From NCBI GenBank assembly GCA_944548615.1, contig CALYMY010000047.1:186001-250000 (forward strand): DNA of 64,000 nucleotides, read 5' to 3'. The DNA is from Micropterix aruncella (Eukaryota > Arthropoda > Insecta > Lepidoptera > Micropterigidae). This document shows positions 45,501-58,561 of the stretch, piece after piece; position 1 is the stretch's first letter; the number at the start of each line of letters is the position of its first letter. Below the pieces are notes generated by a model, which saw only the letters and a program-made list of their open reading frames with translations, was not told where the DNA came from and ran no database searches. A program made the translations under genes and the position numbers.

Positions 45501-48500
45501 CTATCGGCAGAGAAGTTCTATATATGTTTTGTCAGATATTTTTCTATATTTCTGTTGCAACCTTATGAAACCACCGGTAGGATCTGGCATGAAATTGAAA
45601 TTTTCAAATTTGAGAGTAGGTCATTTCATTTCAGGTCCGGCTCGGCATCGCCCGGCCCCGCTTGGCCCCGCCCGACGCCGGTACTAAAACTTGTATTTTC
45701 GTTGAAAAAAAAGAACTGTAATAGAGAGAGCTAAAATATTGTGTTTTTTGAAATGTTAATACTATTTTGGTAATATCAAGAGAAGAAAAAACGAAAAAAA
45801 AATTGAGTCCTGGCTGGGTATCGAACCCGGGTACCCTGGTCTGTAAAACAGTGTTTTTGCCCGTCGGCCATTTGGCGTTTTTTCTCTATCGGCAGAGAAG
45901 TTCTATATATGTTTTGTCAGATATTTTTCTATATTTCTGTTGCAACCTTATGAAACCACCGGTAGGATCTGGCATGAAATTGAAATTTTCAAATTTGAGG
46001 GTAGGTCATTTCATTTCAGGTCCGGCTCGGCATCGCCCGGCCCCGCTTGGCCCCGCCCGACGCCGGTACTAAAACTTGTATTTTCGATGAAAAAAAAGAA
46101 CTGTAATAGAGAGAGCTAAAATATTGTGTTTTTTGAAATGTTAATACTATTTTGGTAATATCAAGAGAAGAAAAAACGAAAAAAAAATTGAGTCCTGGCT
46201 GGGTATCGAACCCGGGTACCCTGGTCTGTAAAACAGTGTTTTTGCCCGTCGGCCATTTGGCGTTTTTTCTCTATCGGCAGAGAAGTTCTATATATGTTTT
46301 GTCAGATATTTTTCTATATTTCTGTTGCTACCTTATGAAACCACCGGTAGGATCTAGCATGAAATTTAAATTTTCAAATTTGAGGGTAGGACATTTCATT
46401 TCAGGTCCGGCTCGGCATCGCCCGGCCCCGCTTGGCCCCGCCCGACGCCGGTACTAAAACTTGTATTTTCGATGAAAAAAAAAGAACTGTAATAGAGAGA
46501 GCTAAAATATTGTGTTTTTTGAAATGTTAATACTATTTTGGTAATATCAAGAGAAGAAAAAACGAAAAAAAAAATTGAATCCTGGCTGGGTATCGAACCC
46601 GGGTACCCTGGTCTGTAAAACAGTGTTTTTGCCCGTCGGCCATTTGGCGTTTTTTCTCTATCGGCAGAGAACTGCTATATATGTTTTGTCAGATATTTTT
46701 CTATATTTCTATTGCAACCTTATGAAACCACCGGTAGGATCTGGCATGAAATTTAAATTTTCAAATTTGAGGGTAGGACATTTCATTTCAGGTCCGGCTC
46801 GGCATCGCCCGGCCCCGCTTGGCCCCGCCCGACGCCGGTACTAAAACTTGTATTTTCGATGAAAAAAAAAGAACTGTAATAGAGAGAGCTAAAATATTGT
46901 GTTTTTTGAAATGTTAATACTATTTTGGTAATATCAAGAGAAGAAAAAACGAAAAAAAAATTGAATCCTGGCTGGGTATCGAACCCGGGTACCCTGGTCT
47001 GTAAAACAGTGTTTTTGCCCGTCGGCCATTTGGCGTTTTTTCTCTATCGGCAGAGAAGTTCTATATATGTTTTGTCAGATATTTTTCTATATTTCTGTTG
47101 CAACCTTATGAAACCACCGGTAGGATCTGGCATGAAATTGAAATTTTCAAATTTGAGAGTAGGTCATTTCATTTCAGGTCCGGCTCGGCATCGCCCGGCC
47201 CCGCTTGGCCCCGCCCGACGCCGGTACTAAAACTTGTATTTTCGTTGAAAAAAAAGAACTGTAATAGAGAGAGCTAAAATATTGTGTTTTTTGAAATGTT
47301 AATACTATTTTGGTAATATCAAGAGAAGAAAAAACGAAAAAAAAATTGAGTCCTGGCTGGGTATCGAACCCGGGTACCCTGGTCTGTAAAACAGTGTTTT
47401 TGCCCGTCGGCCATTTGGCGTTTTTTCTCTATCGGCAGAGAAGTTCTATATATGTTTTGTCAGATATTTTTCTATATTTCTATTGCAACCTTATGAAACC
47501 ACCGGTAGGATCTGGCATGAAATTGAAATTTTCAAATTTGAGGGTAGGTCATTTCATTTCAGGTCCGGCTCGGCATCGCCCGGCCCCGCTTGGCCCCGCC
47601 CGACGCCGGTACTAAAACTTGTATTTTCGATGAAAAAAAAAGAACTGTAATAGAGAGAGCTAAAATATTGTGTTTTTTGAAATGTTAATACTATTTTGGT
47701 AATATCAAGAGAAGAAAAAACGAAAAAAAAATTGAATCCTGGCTGGGTATCGAACCCGGGTACCCTGGTCTGTAAAACAGTGTTTTTGCCCGTCGGCCAT
47801 TTGGCGTTTTTTCTCTATCGGCAGAGAAGTTCTATATATGTTTTGTCAGATATTTTTCTATATTTCTGTTGCAACCTTATGAAACCACCGGTAGGATCTG
47901 GCATGAAATTGAAATTTTCAAATTTGAGAGTAGGTCATTTCATTTCAGGTCCGGCTCGGCATCGCCCGGCCCCGCTTGGCCCCGCCCGACGCCGGTACTA
48001 AAACTTGTATTTTCGTTGAAAAAAAAGAACTGTAATAGAGAGAGCTAAAATATTGTGTTTTTTGAAATGTTAATACTATTTTGGTAATATCAAGAGAAGA
48101 AAAAACGAAAAAAAAATTGAGTCCTGGCTGGGTATCGAACCCGGGTACCCTGGTCTGTAAAACAGTGTTTTTGCCCGTCGGCCATTTGGCGTTTTTTCTC
48201 TATCGGCAGAGAAGTTCTATATATGTTTTGTCAGATATTTTTCTATATTTCTGTTGCAACCTTATGAAACCACCGGTAGGATCTGGCATGAAATTGAAAT
48301 TTTCAAATTTGAGGGTAGGTCATTTCATTTCAGGTCCGGCTCGGCATCGCCCGGCCCCGCTTGGCCCCGCCCGACGCCGGTACTAAAACTTGTATTTTCG
48401 ATGAAAAAAAAGAACTGTAATAGAGAGAGCTAAAATATTGTGTTTTTTGAAATGTTAATACTATTTTGGTAATATCAAGAGAAGAAAAAACGAAAAAAAA

Positions 48501-51300
48501 ATTGAGTCCTGGCTGGGTATCGAACCCGGGTACCCTGGTCTGTAAAACAGTGTTTTTGCCCGTCGGCCATTTGGCGTTTTTTCTCTATCGGCAGAGAAGT
48601 TCTATATATGTTTTGTCAGATATTTTTCTATATTTCTGTTGCTACCTTATGAAACCACCGGTAGGATCTAGCATGAAATTTAAATTTTCAAATTTGAGGG
48701 TAGGACATTTCATTTCAGGTCCGGCTCGGCATCGCCCGGCCCCGCTTGGCCCCGCCCGACGCCGGTACTAAAACTTGTATTTTCGATGAAAAAAAAAGAA
48801 CTGTAATAGAGAGAGCTAAAATATTGTGTTTTTTGAAATGTTAATACTATTTTGGTAATATCAAGAGAAGAAAAAACGAAAAAAAAAATTGAATCCTGGC
48901 TGGGTATCGAACCCGGGTACCCTGGTCTGTAAAACAGTGTTTTTGCCCGTCGGCCATTTGGCGTTTTTTCTCTATCGGCAGAGAACTGCTATATATGTTT
49001 TGTCAGATATTTTTCTATATTTCTATTGCAACCTTATGAAACCACCGGTAGGATCTGGCATGAAATTTAAATTTTCAAATTTGAGGGTAGGACATTTCAT
49101 TTCAGGTCCGGCTCGGCATCGCCCGGCCCCGCTTGGCCCCGCCCGACGCCGGTACTAAAACTTGTATTTTCGATGAAAAAAAAAGAACTGTAATAGAGAG
49201 AGCTAAAATATTGTGTTTTTTGAAATGTTAATACTATTTTGGTAATATCAAGAGAAGAAAAAACGAAAAAAAAATTGAATCCTGGCTGGGTATCGAACCC
49301 GGGTACCCTGGTCTGTAAAACAGTGTTTTTGCCCGTCGGCCATTTGGCGTTTTTTCTCTATCGGCAGAGAAGTTCTATATATGTTTTGTCAGATATTTTT
49401 CTATATTTCTGTTGCAACCTTATGAAACCACCGGTAGGATCTGGCATGAAATTGAAATTTTCAAATTTGAGAGTAGGTCATTTCATTTCAGGTCCGGCTC
49501 GGCATCGCCCGGCCCCGCTTGGCCCCGCCCGACGCCGGTACTAAAACTTGTATTTTCGTTGAAAAAAAAGAACTGTAATAGAGAGAGCTAAAATATTGTG
49601 TTTTTTGAAATGTTAATACTATTTTGGTAATATCAAGAGAAGAAAAAACGAAAAAAAAATTGAGTCCTGGCTGGGTATCGAACCCGGGTACCCTGGTCTG
49701 TAAAACAGTGTTTTTGCCCGTCGGCCATTTGGCGTTTTTTCTCTATCGGCAGAGAAGTTCTATATATGTTTTGTCAGATATTTTTCTATATTTCTATTGC
49801 AACCTTATGAAACCACCGGTAGGATCTGGCATGAAATTGAAATTTTCAAATTTGAGGGTAGGTCATTTCATTTCAGGTCCGGCTCGGCATCGCCCGGCCC
49901 CGCTTGGCCCCGCCCGACGCCGGTACTAAAACTTGTATTTTCAATGAAAAAAAAAGAACTGTAATAGAGAGAGCTAAAATATTGTGTTTTTTGAAATGTT
50001 AATACTATTTTGGTAATATCAAGAGAAGAAAAAACGAAAAAAAAATTGAGTCCTGGCTGGGTATCGAACCCGGGTACCCTGGTCTGTAAAACAGTGTTTT
50101 TGCCCGTCGGCCATTTGGCGTTTTTTCTCTATCGGCAGAGAAGTTCTATATATGTTTTGTCAGATATTTTTCTATATTTCTGTTGCTACCTTATGAAACC
50201 ACCGGTAGGATCTAGCATGAAATTTAAATTTTCAAATTTGAGGGTAGGACATTTCATTTCAGGTCCGGCTCGGCATCGCCCGGCCCCGCTTGGCCCCGCC
50301 CGACGCCGGTACTAAAACTTGTATTTTCGATGAAAAAAAAAGAACTGTAATAGAGAGAGCTAAAATATTGTGTTTTTTGAAATGTTAATACTATTTTGGT
50401 AATATCAAGAGAAGAAAAAACGAAAAAAAAAATTGAATCCTGGCTGGGTATCGAACCCGGGTACCCTGGTCTGTAAAACAGTGTTTTTGCCCGTCGGCCA
50501 TTTGGCGTTTTTTCTCTATCGGCAGAGAAGTGCTATATATGTTTTGTCAGATATTTTTCTATATTTCTATTGCAACCTTATGAAACCACCGGTAGGATCT
50601 GGCATGAAATTTAAATTTTCAAATTTGAGGGTAGGACATTTCATTTCAGGTCCGGCTCGGCATCGCCCGGCCCCGCTTGGCCCCGCCCGACGCCGGTACT
50701 AAAACTTGTATTTTCGATGAAAAAAAAAGAACTGTAATAGAGAGAGCTAAAATATTGTGTTTTTTGAAATGTTAATACTATTTTGGTAATATCAAGAGAA
50801 GAAAAAACGAAAAAAAAATTGAATCCTGGCTGGGTATCGAACCCGGGTACCCTGGTCTGTAAAACAGTGTTTTTGCCCGTCGGCCATTTGGCGTTTTTTC
50901 TCTATCGGCAGAGAAGTTCTATATATGTTTTGTCAGATATTTTTCTATATTTCTGTTGCAACCTTATGAAACCACCGGTAGGATCTGGCATGAAATTGAA
51001 ATTTTCAAATTTGAGAGTAGGTCATTTCATTTCAGGTCCGGCTCGGCATCGCCCGGCCCCGCTTGGCCCCGCCCGACGCCGGTACTAAAACTTGTATTTT
51101 CGATGAAAAAAAAAGAACTGTAATAGAGAGAGCTAAAATATTGTGTTTTTTGAAATGTTAATACTATTTTGGTAATATCAAGAGAAGAAAAAACGAAAAA
51201 AAAATTGAGTCCTGGCTGGGTATCGAACCCGGGTACCCTGGTCTGTAAAACAGTGTTTTTGCCCGTCGGCCATTTGGCGTTTTTTCTCTATCGGCAGAGA
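44600..51300 (+). repeat. Four- and six-monomer periods (B, C, A, A)
   Basis: C units marked by GAGAACTGC occur at 45.1, 46.7 and 49.0 kb, spaced 1,543 and 2,314 bp, which are four and six monomers. The longer interval has two additional A monomers. This is the pattern expected from unequal exchange in a four-monomer repeat. From 50.0 kb the B, C, A run continues without the marker. Confidence 0.75.
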
Positions 51301-53536
51301 AGTGCTATATATGTTTTGTCAGATATTTTTCTATATTTCTATTGCAACCTTATGAAACCACCGGTAGGATCTGGCATGAAATTTAAATTTTCAAATTTGA
51401 GGGTAGGACATTTCATTTCAGGTCCGGCTCGGCATCGCCCGGCCCCGCTTGGCCCCGCCCGACGCCGGTACTAAAACTTGTATTTTCGATGAAAAAAAAA
51501 GAACTGTAATAGAGAGAGCTAAAATATTGTGTTTTTTGAAATGTTAATACTATTTTGGTAATATCAAGAGAAGAAAAAACGAAAAAAAAATTGAGTCCCG
51601 GCTGGGTATCGAACCCGGGTACCCTGGTCTGTAAAACAGTGTTTTTGCCCGTCGGCCATTTGGCGTTTTTTCTCTATCGGCAGAGAAGTTCTATATATGT
51701 TTTGTCAGATATTTTTCTATATTTCTGTTGCAACCTTATGAAACCACCGGTAGGATCTGGCATGAAATTGAAATTTTCAAATTTGAGGGTAGGTCATTTC
51801 ATTTCAGGTCCGGCTCGGCATCGCCCGGCCCCGCTTGGCCCCGCCCGACGCCGGTACTAAAACTTGTATTTTCGTTGAAAAAAAAAGAACTGTAATAGAG
51901 AGAGCTAAAATATTGTGTTTTTTGAAATGTTAATACTATTTTGGTAATATCAAGAGAAGAAAAAACGAAAAAAAAATTGAGTCCTGGCTGGGTATCGAAC
52001 CCGGGTACCCTGGTCTGTAAAACAGTGTTTTTGCCCGTCGGCCATTTGGCGTTTTTTCTCTATCGGCAGAGAAGTTCTATATATGTTTTGTCAGATATTT
52101 TTCTATATTTCTGTTGCTACCTTATGAAACCACCGGTAGGATCTAGCATGAAATTTAAATTTTCAAATTTGAGGGTAGGACATTTCATTTCAGGTCCGGC
52201 TCGGCATCGCCCGGCCCCGCTTGGCCCCGCCCGACGCCGGTACTAAAACTTGTATTTTCGATGAAAAAAAAAGAACTGTAATAGAGAGAGCTAAAATATT
52301 GTGTTTTTTGAAATGTTAATACTATTTTGGTAATATCAAGAGAAGAAAAAACGAAAAAAAAAATTGAATCCTGGCTGGGTATCGAACCCGGGTACCCTGG
52401 TCTGTAAAACAGTGTTTTTGCCCGTCGGCCATTTGGCGTTTTTTCTCTATCGGCAGAGAAGTGCTATATATGTTTTGTCAGATATTTTTCTATATTTCTA
52501 TTGCAACCTTATGAAACCACCGGTAGGATCTGGCATGAAATTTAAATTTTCAAATTTGAGGGTAGGACATTTCATTTCAGGTCCGGCTCGGCATCGCCCG
52601 GCCCCGCTTGGCCCCGCCCGACGCCGGTACTAAAACTTGTATTTTCGATGAAAAAAAAAGAACTGTAATAGAGAGAGCTAAAATATTGTGTTTTTTGAAA
52701 TGTTAATACTATTTTGGTAATATCAAGAGAAGAAAAAACGAAAAAAAAATTGAATCCTGGCTGGGTATCGAACCCGGGTACCCTGGTCTGTAAAACAGTG
52801 TTTTTGCCCGTCGGCCATTTGGCGTTTTTTCTCTATCGGCAGAGAAGTTCTATATATGTTTTGTCAGATATTTTTCTATATTTCTGTTGCAACCTTATGA
52901 AACCACCGGTAGGATCTGGCATGAAATTGAAATTTTCAAATTTGAGAGTAGGTCATTTCATTTCAGGTCCGGCTCGGCATCGCCCGGCCCCGCTTGGCCC
53001 CGCCCGACGCCGGTACTAAAACTTGTATTTTCGATGAAAAAAAAAGAACTGTAATAGAGAGAGCTAAAATATTGTGTTTTTTGAAATGTTAATACTATTT
53101 TGGTAATATCAAGAGAAGAAAAAACGAAAAAAAAATTGAGTCCCGGCTGGGTATCGAACCCGGGTACCCTGGTCTGTAAAACAGTGTTTGTGCCCGTCGG
53201 CCATTTGGCGTTTTTTCTCTATCGGCAGAGAAGTTCTATATATGTTTTGTCAGATATTTTTCTATATTTCTGTTGCTACCTTATGAAACCACCGGTAGGA
53301 TCTAGCATGAAATTTAAATTTTCAAATTTGAGGGTAGGACATTTCATTTCAGGTCCGGCTCGGCATCGCCCGGCCCCGCTTGGCCCCGCCCGACGCCGGT
53401 ACTAAAACTTGTATTTTCGATGAAAAAAAAAGAACTGTAATAGAGAGAGCTAAAATATTGTGTTTTTTGAAATGTTAATACTATTTTGGTAATATCAAGA
53501 GAAGAAAAAACGAAAAAAAAAATTGAATCCTGGCTG

Positions 53537-53547
53537 GGTATCAAACC
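53537..53547 (-). promoter_or_regulatory. Broken B box, second copy
   Basis: GGTTTGATACC on the minus strand, inherited by duplication of the 37.7 kb unit or the reverse. Confidence 0.75.
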
Positions 53548-54204
53548 CGGGTACCCTGGTCTGTAAAACAGTGTTTTTGCCCGTCGGCCATTTGGCGTTT
53601 TTTCTCTATCGGCAGAGAAGTGCTATATATGTTTTGTCAGATATTTTTCTATATTTCTATTGCAACCTTATGAAACCACCGGTAGGATCTGGCATGAAAT
53701 TTAAATTTTCAAATTTGAGGGTAGGACATTTCATTTCAGGTCCGGCTCGGCATCGCCCGGCCCCGCTTGGCCCCGCCCGACGCCGGTACTAAAACTTGTA
53801 TTTTCGATGAAAAAAAAGAACTGTAATAGAGAGAGCTAAAATATTGTGTTTTTTGAAATGTTAATACTATTTTGGTAATATCAAGAGAAGAAAAAACGAA
53901 AAAAAAATTGAATCCTGGCTGGGTATCGAACCCGGGTACCCTGGTCTGTAAAACAGTGTTTTTGCCCGTCGGCCATTTGGCGTTTTTTCTCTATCGGCAG
54001 AGAAGTTCTATATATGTTTTGTCAGATATTTTTCTATATTTCTGTTGCAACCTTATGAAACCACCGGTAGGATCTGGCATGAAATTGAAATTTTCAAATT
54101 TGAGGGTAGGTCATTTCATTTCAGGTCCGGCTCGGCATCGCCCGGCCCCGCTTGGCCCCGCCCGACGCCGGTACTAAAACTTGTATTTTCGATGAAAAAA
54201 AAAG

Positions 54205-54225
54205 AACTGTAATAGAGAGCTAAAA
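54205..54225 (+). other. GA-repeat contraction
   Basis: AATAGAGAGCTAAA here in place of AATAGAGAGAGCTAAA, a 2 bp slip in a short GA run. Seen only in this unit. Confidence 0.7.
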
Positions 54226-55399
54226 TATTGTGTTTTTTGAAATGTTAATACTATTTTGGTAATATCAAGAGAAGAAAAAACGAAAAAAAAATTGAGTCCT
54301 GGCTGGGTATCGAACCCGGGTACCCTGGTCTGTAAAACAGTGTTTTTGCCCGTCGGCCATTTGGCGTTTTTTCTCTATCGGCAGAGAAGTTCTATATATG
54401 TTTTGTCAGATATTTTTCTATATTTCTGTTGCAACCTTATGAAACCACCGGTAGGATCTGGCATGAAATTGAAATTTTCAAATTTGAGGGTAGGTCATTT
54501 CATTTCAGGTCCGGCTCGGCATCGCCCGGCCCCGCTTGGCCCCGCCCGACGCCGGTACTAAAACTTGTATTTTCGATGAAAAAAAAAGAACTGTAAGAGA
54601 GAGAGCTAAAATATTGTGTTTTTTGAAATGTTAATACTATTTTGGTAATATCAAGAGAAGAAAAAACGAAAAAAAAATTGAGTCCCGGCTGGGTATCGAA
54701 CCCGGGTACCCTGGTCTGTAAAACAGTGTTTTTGCCCGTCGGCCATTTGGCGTTTTTTCTCTATCGGCAGAGAAGTTCTATATATGTTTTGTCAGATATT
54801 TTTCTATATTTCTGTTGCAACCTTATGAAACCACCGGTAGGATCTGGCATGAAATTGAAATTTTCAAATTTGAGGGTAGGTCATTTCATTTCAGGTCCGG
54901 CTCGGCATCGCCCGGCCCCGCTTGGTCCCGCCCGACGCCGGTACTAAAACTTGTATTTTCGTTGAAAAAAAAAGAACTGTAATAGAGAGAGCTAAAATAT
55001 TGTGTTTTTTGAAATGTTAATACTATTTTGGTAATATCAAGAGAAGAAAAAACGAAAAAAAAATTGAGTCCTGGCTGGGTATCGAACCCGGGTACCCTGG
55101 TCTGTAAAACAGTGTTTTTGCCCGTCGGCCATTTGGCGTTTTTTCTCTATCGGCAGAGAAGTTCTATATATGTTTTGTCAGATATTTTTCTAAATTTCTG
55201 TTGCAACCTTATGAAACCACCGGTAGGATCTGGCATGAAATTGAAATTTTCAAATTTGAGGGTAGGTCATTTCATTTCAGGTCCGGCTCGGCATGGCCCG
55301 GCCCCGCTTGGCCCCGCCCGACGCCGGTACTAAAACTTGTATTTTCGATGAAAAAAAAGAACTGTAATAGAGAGAGCTAAAATATTGTGTTTTTTGAAA

Positions 55400-58150
55400 T
55401 GTTAATACTATTTTGGTAATATCAAGAGAAGAAAAAACGAAAAAAAAATTGAATCCTGGCTGGGTATCGAACCCGGGTACCCTGGTCTGTAAAACAGTGT
55501 TTTTGCCCGTCGGCCATTTTTCGTTTTTTCTCTATCGGCAGAGAAGTTCTATATATGTTTTGTCAGATATTTTTCTATATTTCTGTTGCAACCTTATGAA
55601 ACCACCGGTAGGATCTGGCATGAAATTGAAATTTTCAAATTTGAGGGTAGGTCATTTCATTTCAGGTCCGGCTCGGCATCGCCCGGCCCCGCTTGGCCCC
55701 GCCCGACGCCGGTACTAAAACTTGTATTTTCGATGAAAAAAAAAGAACTGTAATAGAGAGAGCTAAAATATTGTGTTTTTTGAAATGTTAATACTATTTT
55801 GGTAATATCAAGAGAAGAAAAAACGAAAAAAAAATTGAGTCCTGGCTGGGTATCGAACCCGGGTACCCTGGTCTGTAAAACAGTGTTTTTGCCCGTCGGC
55901 CATTTGGCCTTTTTTCTCTATCGGCAGAGAAGTTCTATATATGTTTTGTCAGATATTTTTCTATATTTCTGTTGCAACCTTATGAAACCACCGGTAGGAT
56001 CTGGCATGAAATTGAAATTTTCAAATTTGAGGGTAGGTCATTTCATTTCAGGTCCGGCTCGGCATCGCCCGGCCCCGCTTGGCCCCGCCCGACGCCGGTA
56101 CTAAAACTTGTATTTTCGTTGAAAAAAAAGAACTGTAATAGAGAGAGCTAAAATATTGTGTTTTTTGAAATGTTAATACTATTTTGGTAATATCAAGAGA
56201 AGAAAAAACGAAAAAAAAATTGAATCCTGGCTGGGTATCGAACCCGGGTACCCTGGTCTGTAAAACAGTGTTTTTGCCCGTCGGCCATTTGGCGTTTTTT
56301 CTCTATCGGCAGAGAAGTTCTATATATGTTTTGTCAGATATTTTTCTATATTTCTGTTGCAACCTTATGAAACCACCGGTAGGATCTGGCATGAAATTGA
56401 AATTTTCAAATTTGAGAGTAGGTCATTTCATTTCAGGTCCGGCTCGGCATCGCCCGGCCCCGCTTGGCCCCGCCCGACGCCGGTACTAAAACTTGTATTT
56501 TCGATGAAAAAAAAAGAACTGTAATAGAGAGAGCTAAAATATTGTGTTTTTTGAAATGTTAATACTATTTTGGTAATATCAAGAGAAGAAAAAACGAAAA
56601 AAAAATTGAGTCCTGGCTGGGTATCGAACCCGGGTACCCTGGTCTGTAAAACAGTGTTTTTGCCCGTCGGCCATTTGGCGTTTTTTCTCTATCGGCAGAG
56701 AAGTTCTATATATGTTTTGTCAGATATTTTTCTATATTTCTGTTGCAACCTTATGAAACCACCGGTAGGATCTGGCATGAAATTGAAATTTTCAAATTTG
56801 AGAGTAGGTCATTTCATTTCAGGTCCGGCTCGGCATCGCCCGGTCCCGCTTGGCCCCGCCCGACGCCGGTACTAAAACTTGTATTTTCGATGAAAAAAAA
56901 AGAACTGTAATAGAGAGAGCTAAAATATTGTGTTTTTTGAAATGTTAATACTATTTTGGTAATATCAAGAGAAGAAAAAACGAAAAAAAAATTGAGTCCC
57001 GGCTGGGTATCGAACCCGGGTACCCTGGTCTGTAAAACAGTGTTTTTGCCCGTCGGCCATTTGGCGTTTTTTCTCTATCGGCAGAGAAGTTCTATATATG
57101 TTTTGTCAGATATTTTTCTATATTTCTGTTGCAACCTTATGAAACCACCGGTAGGATCTGGCATGAAATTGAAATTTTCAAATTTGAGGGTAGGTCATTT
57201 CATTTCAGGTCCGGCTCGGCATCGCCCGGCCCCGCTTGGCCCCGCCCGACGCCGGTACTAAAACTTGTATTTTCGATGAAAAAAAAGAACTGTAATAGAG
57301 AGAGCTAAAATATTGTGTTTTTTGAAATGTTAATACTATTTTGGTAATATCAAGAGAAGAAAAAACGAAAAAAAAATTGAGTCCTGGCTGGGTATCGAAC
57401 CCGGGTACCCTGGTCTGTAAAACAGTGTTTTTGCCCGTCGGCCATTTGGCGTTTTTTCTCTATCGGCAGAGAAGTTCTATATATGTTTTGTCAGATATTT
57501 TTCTATATTTCTGTTGCTACCTTATGAAACCACCGGTAGGATCTAGCATGAAATTTAAATTTTCAAATTTGAGGGTAGGACATTTCATTTCAGGTCCGGC
57601 TCGGCATCGCCCGGCCCCGCTTGGCCCCGCCCGACGCCGGTACTAAAACTTGTATTTTCGATGAAAAAAAAAGAACTGTAATAGAGAGAGCTAAAATATT
57701 GTGTTTTTTGAAATGTTAATACTATTTTGGTAATATCAAGAGAAGAAAAAACGAAAAAAAAAATTGAATCCTGGCTGGGTATCGAACCCGGGTACCCTGG
57801 TCTGTAAAACAGTGTTTTTGCCCGTCGGCCATTTGGCGTTTTTTCTCTATCGGCAGAGAACTGCTATATATGTTTTGTCAGATATTTTTCTATATTTCTA
57901 TTGCAACCTTATGAAACCACCGGTAGGATCTGGCATGAAATTTAAATTTTCAAATTTGAGGGTAGGACATTTCATTTCAGGTCCGGCTCGGCATCGCCCG
58001 GCCCCGCTTGGCCCCGCCCGACGCCGGTACTAAAACTTGTATTTTCGATGAAAAAAAAAGAACTGTAATAGAGAGAGCTAAAATATTGTGTTTTTTGAAA
58101 TGTTAATACTATTTTGGTAATATCAAGAGAAGAAAAAACGAAAAAAAAAT
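55400..58150 (+). repeat. A monomers then copy of 43.4-45.5 kb
   Basis: The unit near 55500 has CCATTTTTCG but lacks the 8 bp deletion that accompanies it at 39.7, 41.2 and 61.7 kb. From 56.1 kb the order follows 43.4 kb at offset 12,732. Confidence 0.7.
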
Positions 58151-58550
58151 TGAATCCTGGCTGGGTATCGAACCCGGGTACCCTGGTCTGTAAAACAGTG
58201 TTTTTGCCCGTCGGCCATTTGGCGTTTTTTCTCTATCGGCAGAGAAGTTCTATATATGTTTTGTCAGATATTTTTCTATATTTCTGTTGCTACCTTATGA
58301 AACCACCGGTAGGATCTAGCATGAAATTTAAATTTTCAAATTTGAGGGTAGGACATTTCATTTCAGGTCCGGCTCGGCATCGCCCGGCCCCGCTTGGCCC
58401 CGCCCGACGCCGGTACTAAAACTTGTATTTTCGATGAAAAAAAAAGAACTGTAATAGAGAGAGCTAAAATATTGTGTTTTTTGAAATGTTAATACTATTT
58501 TGGTAATATCAAGAGAAGAAAAAACGAAAAAAAAAATTGAATCCTGGCTG

Positions 58551-58561
58551 GGTATCAAACC
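58551..58561 (-). promoter_or_regulatory. Broken B box, third copy
   Basis: GGTTTGATACC on the minus strand, third member of the duplicated set. Confidence 0.75.

Larger units (their letters stand above)
51300..55400 (+). repeat. Segmental copy of ~35.5-39.6 kb (offset ~15,807)
   Basis: Same unit order and markers, including TGTTTGTGCCCG (53187), the broken B box (53537), the A7 tract (near 53811) and TTCTAAATTTC (55190). Small private changes include loss of one GA near 54216 and GGCATGGCCC at 55291. Confidence 0.8.
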
